NCBI RefSeq assembly: GCF_900111005.1
Contig: NZ_FOFV01000021.1
Location: forward strand, 62,001 to 126,000
DNA from: Lentzea albida
Lineage (GTDB): Bacteria > Actinomycetota > Actinomycetes > Mycobacteriales > Pseudonocardiaceae
Direction of reading: 5' to 3'
Length of the DNA stretch: 64,000 nucleotides
A program made the position numbers and the translations under genes. Of this stretch, positions 58,358 to 64,000 are shown piece by piece. The notes beneath the pieces were generated by a model. That model saw nothing but the letters and a program-made list of their open reading frames with translations, did not search any database and was not told the origin of the DNA. Positions within the stretch are counted from its first letter, which is position 1. Every line of letters starts with the position of its first letter.

Positions 58358-59732
58358 GGCGTTCACCTACAACGGGGTCTCGACGACGTACGACGAGCTG
58401 GCCGTCCGCACGACCCGCCTCGCGTGGCGGTTGCGGGAGCTCGGCGTGCGGCACGGCGACCGGGTCGCGTACCTCGGCCCGAACCACCCGTCGTTCGCCG
58501 AGACCATGTTCGCCGCGCACCAGCTGGGCGCGATCTTCGTGCCGCTGAACTTCCGCCTCACGCCCGCGGAGGTGAACTACCAGCTGGCCGACTGCGGCGC
58601 GCACGTCCTCGTGCACGCGCCTTCCCACGCCGCCGAGCACCCGCGCGCCGTGTCGCTCGCGGAGTACGAGGACTGGCTGCTGGGCGGCTCCGACGAACCG
58701 GTCGACGAGCCCGTCGACATCGGCGAACCCGCGCTGATCCTCTACACCTCGGGCACGACCGGCAGGCCCAAGGGCGCGGTGCTGACCCACGCCAACCTGC
58801 TGTGGAACACCTTCAACCTGATGATCGGCGTCGACCTCGCCTCCGACGAGGTCGCGCTGGTCACCGCGCCGCTGTTCCACGTCGCCGCGCTGGCCCAGAC
58901 GTTGCTGCCCACCTTCGTGAAGGGTGGGCACTGCGTCATCACCTCGGGCTGGGACGTCACGGCGTGCGTGTCGTTGATCGAAGAGCACGGCGTGACGTCG
59001 ATGTTCGGCGTGTCGACCATGTTCGCGGACCTGGCGTCGTCGTCGTTGTGGCACACGGCGGACCTGTCGTCGTTGCGGGTGCTGCTGTGCGGCGGGGCGG
59101 CGGTGCCGGACGCGGTGATCCGCGCCTACCAGGACCGCGGCCTGGTGTTCTGCCAGGGCTACGGCCTCACCGAGACCGCGCCGGGCGCCACGTTCCTGGA
59201 GGCTTCCGACAGCGTTCAGCGCGCGGGTTCGGCCGGTCCGTGCGTGTTCTTCGGCGATCTGAGGCTCTCGGACGTCGGTGAGGTCGAGGTGCAGGGCCCG
59301 AACGTGACCCCGGGCTACTGGAACGACCCGGTCGCCACCGCGGCGGCGTTCACCGAGGACGGCTGGTTCCGCACCGGCGACCTCGGCCGGCTCGACGACG
59401 GCCACCTGTACGTCCTCGACCGCCTCAAGGACATGTACATCTCCGGCGGCGAGAACGTCTACCCGGCCGAGGTCGAGAACGCGATCACCTCACACCCGGA
59501 CGTCGCCGAGGTGGCGGTCGTCGGGGTGCCGGACCAGCGCTGGGGCGAGGTGGGACGCGCGTTCGTGCGCCCGCGCGACGGCGCCGTCGTGGACGCCGCC
59601 GGGTTGCGGGAGTTCCTGGTGCCGCGCCTGGCGAAGTACAAGATCCCCGTGCACGTCGAGGTGGTCGCCGAACTGCCGCGCACGGGGTCCGGGAAGGTCC
59701 TCAAGCCCGCGCTGCGCCGGGTGCCGTTGTGA
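58296..59732 (+). CDS. Acyl/aryl-CoA ligase (FadD/4CL-like)
   Basis: Adenylate-forming enzyme of 478 residues: P-loop YTSGTTGRPKG near 150, GYGLTETAPGATF, GWFRTGDLGRLDDGHLYVLDRLKDMYISGGENVYPAEVE (hinge) and C-terminal PRTGSGKVLK with the catalytic Lys. It activates a free acid, probably an aromatic or phenylpropenoid one in view of the neighbouring enzymes and PaaX. ATG 58296 has CAGGAGACAGGG and lies inside the end of the MFS gene (62-bp overlap), unusually long. Convergent with a TetR gene (32-bp overlap). Confidence 0.9.
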   Translation: MRNSGLGSWPHRRARMAPKRKAFTYNGVSTTYDELAVRTTRLAWRLRELGVRHGDRVAYLGPNHPSFAETMFAAHQLGAIFVPLNFRLTPAEVNYQLADCGAHVLVHAPSHAAEHPRAVSLAEYEDWLLGGSDEPVDEPVDIGEPALILYTSGTTGRPKGAVLTHANLLWNTFNLMIGVDLASDEVALVTAPLFHVAALAQTLLPTFVKGGHCVITSGWDVTACVSLIEEHGVTSMFGVSTMFADLASSSLWHTADLSSLRVLLCGGAAVPDAVIRAYQDRGLVFCQGYGLTETAPGATFLEASDSVQRAGSAGPCVFFGDLRLSDVGEVEVQGPNVTPGYWNDPVATAAAFTEDGWFRTGDLGRLDDGHLYVLDRLKDMYISGGENVYPAEVENAITSHPDVAEVAVVGVPDQRWGEVGRAFVRPRDGAVVDAAGLREFLVPRLAKYKIPVHVEVVAELPRTGSGKVLKPALRRVPL

Positions 59733-60333
59733 CCGCGTGACGACACAGGAGCGTCTGGACCGCCTCGTCCACCGAGTGGGCCAAGGCCTTCTCGGTGGGC
59801 GCCCAGTTCACCAGCAGCATCCGCGGCCAGAACGCGAAGTTCGAGATCATGCCGAGGAACTGCGTCGCCGTGCCGACCGGGTCGTCGACCACCAGCGTGC
59901 CGGCGTCGCGCTCGGCCACCAGGTAGTCGCGGACGGAGTCGAAGAACGGCTGCTTGCCGAGCTTGAACTGCGTCTGGCCGAGCTCGGGGAAGCGTGGCGC
60001 CTCAGCGATGACGATGCGGAACAGCGCGACCATGCCCGGCCGCGTCAGCAGCGCCACGTACCGGTCGCCGAGCACTTTGAGCCCCTTCGCGGGGTCGCCC
60101 GGCGGCGGCGTGAGCGCGCCCTCCTCCGTGCGCCAGTAGTCGGTGACGATCGCGTCGAACAGCTCGGCCTTCGTCGGGAACTGCTTGAACAGCGTCGCCT
60201 TCGAGACCCCGGCCGCGTCGGCGATGCGCGCGAGTGACGTCTTGTCGTAGCCGGACTCCAGGAACAGCGTCGTCGCGGCGTCGACGATCGCCGTCCGCTT
60301 CTGCTCCGCCAGACGCTCGTGGTAGGTCGGCAC
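59701..60333 (-). CDS. TetR family transcriptional regulator
   Basis: Protein of 210 residues: QKRTAIVDAATTLFLESGYDKTSLARIADAAGVSKATLFKQFPTKAELFDAI is a typical TetR DNA-binding domain; the C-terminal part (GDRYVALLTRPGMVALFRIVIAEAPRFPELG) resembles AefR-like regulators. GTG 60333; CATACT lies 6 bases upstream, again possibly leaderless. Divergent from an SDR gene with two related palindromes between; it probably represses that gene and itself. Confidence 0.92.
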   Translation of the reverse strand: MPTYHERLAEQKRTAIVDAATTLFLESGYDKTSLARIADAAGVSKATLFKQFPTKAELFDAIVTDYWRTEEGALTPPPGDPAKGLKVLGDRYVALLTRPGMVALFRIVIAEAPRFPELGQTQFKLGKQPFFDSVRDYLVAERDAGTLVVDDPVGTATQFLGMISNFAFWPRMLLVNWAPTEKALAHSVDEAVQTLLCRHAVTTAPGAARA

Positions 60334-60352
60334 GCCCCCAGTATGCCACGAG

Positions 60353-60415
60353 GTGAGTCACTTGACTCACCATCGGTGTCATGTCTACCGTTCCGAGGTG
60401 AGTCACTCAACTCAC
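60353..60415. promoter_or_regulatory. TetR operator pair GTGAGTCA...ACTCAC
   Basis: GTGAGTCACTTGACTCAC (60353-60370, 8-bp arms, 2-base centre) and GTGAGTCACTCAACTCAC (60398-60415, 6-bp arms). Start-to-start distance is 45 bp. The second ends 17 bp before the SDR start. Confidence 0.85.
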
Positions 60416-60432
60416 CACTGGAGGAATGGACG

Positions 60433-61191
60433 ATGGGACGCTTCGACGGACGGACGGTGCTCGTCACCGGCGCGACGAGCGGGATGGGTGCGAGCCACGT
60501 GCGGGGCTTCCACGCCGAAGGGGCGCGGGTCGTGATCGGCGCGCGGGACCTGGCGGCAGGCGAGGCGTTCGCCGCGGAACTGGGCTCGCGGGCGGTCGCC
60601 GTGCGCCTCGACGTGACGTCCGAGGCGGACTGGACCGCCGCACTGGAGGCCGCCGGGCCGATCTCGGTGCTGGTCAACAACGCGGGCGCCCAGCACCCCG
60701 CCGCGCTGATCGAGGACACCGCGCTGCAGGTCTGGGAGCGGACGCTCGCGGTGAACCTGACCGGGCAGTTCCTGGGGATCAAGCACGCCGCGGCGTCGTT
60801 GCGACAGGCCGGTGGAGGATCGATCGTGAACATCGCCTCGACCATGGGCAACGTCGGTCAGGCCTACTACGCGCCTTACGTGGCGAGCAAGTGGGCGTTG
60901 CGCGGACTGACCCGCACGGCGGCGCTCGAACTCGGCCGCGACGGGATCCGGGTGAACTCGGTGCACCCCGGTGTGGTGGCGACGCCGTTCATCACCGAAC
61001 CCGTGGCGGACGGGCAGCCAGCCATCGGCGACCTCTACTCCCCCGCCCCGTTCGCCGTGCCGCGACTCGGGACGCCGCAGGAGGTCACCGCGCTCGTCCT
61101 GCACCTCGCCTCGGACGACGGGGCGTTCGCGACCGGGGCGGAGTTCGTGCTGGACGGCGGTCTGCTGCTCGGACCGGCACTAGCCGCGTAG
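60433..61191 (+). CDS. SDR family oxidoreductase (FabG-like)
   Basis: SDR of 252 residues: VLVTGATSGMGASHVRGF, NNAGAQHPAALIED, SIVNIASTMGNVGQAYYAPYVASKWAL (Ser, Tyr, Lys) and C-terminal FVLDGGLLLGPA. Most like 3-alpha-(or 20-beta)-hydroxysteroid dehydrogenases and beta-ketoacyl reductases. ATG 60433 with GGAGGAATGG. Controlled by the divergent TetR. Not part of the Cou-like operon on current evidence. 3' end overlaps the convergent SARP gene by 12 bp. Confidence 0.9.
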   Translation: MGRFDGRTVLVTGATSGMGASHVRGFHAEGARVVIGARDLAAGEAFAAELGSRAVAVRLDVTSEADWTAALEAAGPISVLVNNAGAQHPAALIEDTALQVWERTLAVNLTGQFLGIKHAAASLRQAGGGSIVNIASTMGNVGQAYYAPYVASKWALRGLTRTAALELGRDGIRVNSVHPGVVATPFITEPVADGQPAIGDLYSPAPFAVPRLGTPQEVTALVLHLASDDGAFATGAEFVLDGGLLLGPALAA

Positions 61192-63993
61192 GTACTCCTC
61201 CACCGGGCCGAACGTGAACAGCCCGGTGCCCGCCACCAGTTCTCCCTTGGCGGGCAACAGAAGTCTGTGTGCGCGCTCACGCAGTTCGTAGTCGTTCAAC
61301 CTGATCGCCGCCATCGCCAGCAGGCAGGCGCGGACCTCCGTCAGGAGGTCGGCCGGTCCGTCGGGAAGTGCCCGTGCGGCTGCGAGCGCTTCGTCCGGCG
61401 GCAAGGCCAGCGGCCTGACCCAGTCGAGGTGCGGGCCCCAGTCGTCGTCCAGGTCCACTGTGGACGGCCCGTGCAGGCTGAGCAGGGCGAGCGGCAGGAG
61501 TCCGCGTTCCATGCCCCACATGCCGGTTCCCCTGACGCGCTCGGCCGCGGCCCGATAGGCGCGGTCGGCTTCGGCCTTCCTGCCCGCCGCCGCGAGTTTG
61601 AGCGCGGTGTACCACTCCGTGAAGACGCTGACGAGCGGCAGGTCGTGTTCGTGGGCCAGTTCGTCGGCGGCGGCCGCGTGCCGGTCGGCGGTGGCGAAGT
61701 CGGCGAGCGCGGACGAGGCCTGCACGAGGATCAGGTGTCCCAGGACCTCGTGGGTGACCAGGCCGTCTGCCACCTCGACGAGTTCGCGCCCGATCTCGGC
61801 TCGTTCGCGGGCGAGGCCCGTGCGGTGGAAGGTGTGCATGAAGCGGGCGTTCAGCGCGAACGCGCGCAGTTCGGGTTCGCCGAGGTCGTTCGCGATGGCC
61901 TCGGCCTCCCGCGCTTCGGGCAGGCGGGCGCCGGTGCCGCGGTCCTCCATCGCGATGGTGGCGAGCAGGCGGGCACGGGTGGCGGTCGGGCCGGGGAACG
62001 CGGGCAGGACGCGTTCGGCGGCGGCGACGAGTTCGGCGGAGTGGGCCGGGTCGTCGTTGGTGGTCCAGATGCCGGGGACGTCGAACGACCCGATCGCCTC
62101 GGCCACCTCCCGCGCACCGCCGGCGAGCCGCAGCGCCACCGACCGCTGCCTCCGCGCCTCCTCCAGGTCCCCGCTCACCGCCAGCGCCCTGGCCAGCCCG
62201 ATCACCAGGTCAGCACGCTCCGTCCCGGCCGCGATCGCCGCCCTCCACCACCGCACCGCCTCACGAGGCGAGCGCGTCCCCTCCGCGGCCTCGGCCAGCG
62301 CGTGCACCGCAGCCGGACTTCGAGTCCCCGCGAGGGCGTAGTGGTGCGCAAGCGTCCGCACGTCACCAGAGCCGAGCGCCTCCGCCACCACCGCGTGCCA
62401 GCGGGCGCGTCTGGTCAGCGACACGTCCTCGTACAGGGTGTCGCGCACCAGCACGTGCGCGAACCGGGCGTGGCCGGGCGCCACCTCCACCACGAACCCC
62501 GCGGCGATCGCGGCGTCCAGCGCGTCGAGCACGTCGTGACCCGCCAGTGCGGCCAGCAGATCGACGTCGACGTCCCGGCCGAGCACGGAGGCCTGGTGCA
62601 ACACGGTCCGCGCTTCGGCCGGCAACCCCGAGAGCCGGTGGCGCAGGACGTCCCGCACACCGGCCGGGACCGCGCCGAGGTCACCGCCGGACTCGACCAG
62701 CCGCACGAGTTCCTTGACGTAGAACGGATTGCCTCCGCTGCGTTCGTGGATCGCCCGCGCGTCCAGCGATCCCACCAGCGCGGCGACCGCCTCCTCGTCG
62801 AGTCCGCGGAGCTCCACCCTGACCGGTTCGGCACGAGCCAGCGCTTCCAACGGCACTGCGGTGCGCGAGGTCACCACGATCAGCACCCTGCCCGACAACC
62901 GGGCCGTCGTGAAGGCGGCCAGCACCGCCAGTGTCTCCTCGTCGGCCTGGTGCAGGTCGTCCAGCACCACCAGGACCGGCGCCGCGGACTCCACTGTGGA
63001 CACCACGGCGCGGCGCAGGTGGAACCGGTCGGCCACCGGGAGTGCCGAACCCAGCGCCTCCACGACCTGCTGCCACGGCCACGCCACCGGCGCGTCCTCG
63101 GGGCAGCGCGCCCACACCGTCCGCCAGCCCTTCGCGCCGAGCACGGCGCTGAACGCCTCGGCCAGCGCCGTCTTGCCGACACCGGCCTCGCCGGTCACCA
63201 CCGCGATGCCGAGCCCGGCAGCAGGTGTCGCTGATTCCAGGGCCGCCAGTTCCGAAGACCGTCCCACCAGCGGAGACCGGGGTGCGGGCGTCAGGCGGGG
63301 CGACTGGGCGAGGATGTCCGACTCCAGCGCGCGGAGCTCGGGCCCGGGGTCCACGCCCAGGTTCTCGACGAGGGCGAGACGGGCGGAACGCACCGCCTCC
63401 AGCGCGTCTCCCTGACGGCCTTCGCGGTACAGGGCGAGCGCGAGCAGGCTCCACGCCTTCTCCCGCCACGGGTGGTCGGCCAGGTGTGCTCGCAGGTCGG
63501 CGACGACCCCGGCCGCCCGTCCGACGGCCAGCGCGGCCTCGGCACGGCGTTCGACCGCCACCAGCCGCAGTTCCTCCAGCCGGTCGATCTCCGCGCGCGC
63601 CCAGTGCTCGTCGGCGAACTCGGCGTAGGCGGGACCCCGCCACAGGCTCAAGGCGCTGTCCAGCACGGACAGGTCGCCGCCGAGCATCTCCTCGAACCGC
63701 CAGGCGTCCACGTCCTCCGCCAGCAACGCGTAGCCCGCGCCCTCGGTGACCAGCAGCGTCGACGGAGTCCGGGGTGGACGGCCGGGTTCGAGGGCCTTGC
63801 GCAACGCCCCGACGAACGTCTGCACCGTGCCGAGCGCGCCGTCCGGCGGGTCCTCCCACAGGTCGGCGACGAGCGTGCGCACGGGCACCACCCGGCGGCG
63901 CGCGACCAGCAGGCGGGCCAGCACGGCGCGTTGCCGCGGGCCGCCGAGCCGGGCCGACCCGGCGGTCAGGGGGCCCAGCACCCCGAACCTCAT
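61180..63993 (-). CDS. AfsR/SARP-type BTAD-AAA transcriptional regulator
   Basis: Protein of 937 residues. N-terminal OmpR-type DNA-binding domain (MRFGVLGPLTAGSARLGGPRQRAVLARLLVARRRVVPVRTLVADLWEDPP), a bacterial transcriptional activator domain (about 95-235, ending ALVENLGVDPGPELRALE), an AAA/NTPase core with Walker A TGEAGVGKTALAEAF and Walker B PVLVVLDDLHQADEETLAVLA, GNPFYVKEL, then TPR-like helices to the end. There is no LuxR helix. Unlike the other ATPase regulator in this window, this NTPase is complete. Such proteins activate antibiotic clusters or developmental genes, but no biosynthetic cluster is visible here. The start lies 7 bases from the right edge. Confidence 0.92.
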   Translation of the reverse strand: MRFGVLGPLTAGSARLGGPRQRAVLARLLVARRRVVPVRTLVADLWEDPPDGALGTVQTFVGALRKALEPGRPPRTPSTLLVTEGAGYALLAEDVDAWRFEEMLGGDLSVLDSALSLWRGPAYAEFADEHWARAEIDRLEELRLVAVERRAEAALAVGRAAGVVADLRAHLADHPWREKAWSLLALALYREGRQGDALEAVRSARLALVENLGVDPGPELRALESDILAQSPRLTPAPRSPLVGRSSELAALESATPAAGLGIAVVTGEAGVGKTALAEAFSAVLGAKGWRTVWARCPEDAPVAWPWQQVVEALGSALPVADRFHLRRAVVSTVESAAPVLVVLDDLHQADEETLAVLAAFTTARLSGRVLIVVTSRTAVPLEALARAEPVRVELRGLDEEAVAALVGSLDARAIHERSGGNPFYVKELVRLVESGGDLGAVPAGVRDVLRHRLSGLPAEARTVLHQASVLGRDVDVDLLAALAGHDVLDALDAAIAAGFVVEVAPGHARFAHVLVRDTLYEDVSLTRRARWHAVVAEALGSGDVRTLAHHYALAGTRSPAAVHALAEAAEGTRSPREAVRWWRAAIAAGTERADLVIGLARALAVSGDLEEARRQRSVALRLAGGAREVAEAIGSFDVPGIWTTNDDPAHSAELVAAAERVLPAFPGPTATRARLLATIAMEDRGTGARLPEAREAEAIANDLGEPELRAFALNARFMHTFHRTGLARERAEIGRELVEVADGLVTHEVLGHLILVQASSALADFATADRHAAAADELAHEHDLPLVSVFTEWYTALKLAAAGRKAEADRAYRAAAERVRGTGMWGMERGLLPLALLSLHGPSTVDLDDDWGPHLDWVRPLALPPDEALAAARALPDGPADLLTEVRACLLAMAAIRLNDYELRERAHRLLLPAKGELVAGTGLFTFGPVEEYLRG

Positions 63994-64000
63994 CCGGCGC

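Noticed and set aside
61180-63993. SARP regulator as sign of an antibiotic biosynthetic cluster here
   Set aside because: No polyketide, peptide or other scaffold synthase is present in the window; the glycosyltransferase and monooxygenases are scattered with their own regulators.
1-64000. tRNA or rRNA genes
   Set aside because: No cloverleaf or rRNA-like segments were noticed while reading the intergenic regions; a covariance-model scan was not possible here.

Overview
High-GC DNA with 4-bp GTGA/ATGA gene overlaps, GTG starts, several starts that look leaderless, and a vanHAX set of the soil-actinomycete type. The window looks like a chromosomal arm or accessory region of a filamentous actinobacterium, most likely order Pseudonocardiales (Lentzea, Saccharothrix or Amycolatopsis relatives). 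That placement is an inference from gene style. No rRNA, tRNA, CRISPR array, insertion sequence or phage gene was recognised.

Layout. 1-4 kb: 3' end of a molybdopterin oxidase gene, a MarR regulator, a 20-bp tandem repeat, a class I PPK2 polyphosphate kinase and a Tat-exported protein. 4-6.5 kb: overlapping vanH-vanA-vanX (D-lactate synthesis, D-Ala-D-Lac ligation, D-Ala-D-Ala hydrolysis) with no vanR/vanS in the window. 6.6-10.8 kb: TetR regulator divergent from an SDR / saccharopine-dehydrogenase-like / acyl-CoA synthetase operon. 10.8-19.6 kb: NmrA-like protein, TetR, a large secreted multidomain glycosidase, a GT1 glycosyltransferase, a secreted S33 peptidase and an epoxide hydrolase. 19.7-20.4 kb: a scar where 5'-truncated remnants of a beta-lactamase-family gene and a type-B carboxylesterase abut. 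20.5-23.3 kb: Ala-rich membrane-anchored protein, then an alcohol dehydrogenase-SDR operon behind a sigma-B-like promoter. 23.3-30.4 kb: methyltransferase, TetR with DHA2 exporter, secreted alpha-amylase, secreted S1 protease, zinc alcohol dehydrogenase with thioesterase. 30.4-36.9 kb: LuxR-type ATPase regulator with a shortened NTPase core, a cutinase very similar to PET-hydrolysing enzymes, an unrecognised anchored protein and a GAF regulator. 37-44 kb: flavin monooxygenases with their regulators, and an OafA-type acyltransferase. 44-54 kb: small membrane protein, CBS protein, ArsB/NhaD-type transporter, MFS, WYL, RidA, a DUF2254 protein with an internal deletion, and a LysR-controlled PrpF-MatC pair. 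54-61 kb: PaaX next to an overlapping SDR-amidohydrolase-MaoC-MFS-CoA ligase operon that resembles the actinobacterial hydroxycinnamate (Cou) retro-Claisen pathway, then TetR divergent from SDR. 61.2-64 kb: an AfsR/SARP-type ATPase regulator.

Functional themes. (1) Secreted polymer degradation: amylase, protease, cutinase, glycosidase. The glycosidase and protease genes carry the identical 14-bp palindrome TGAGAGCGCTCTCA upstream, which suggests one LacI-type regulator. (2) Antibiotic response: vanHAX, a TetR/FAD-monooxygenase pair, a TetR/DHA2 exporter pair. (3) CoA-thioester and aromatic-acid catabolism under local repressors. Many divergent regulator-enzyme pairs have clear palindromic operators, listed as features. 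All assignments are from reading motifs and domain patterns; no database search was run.
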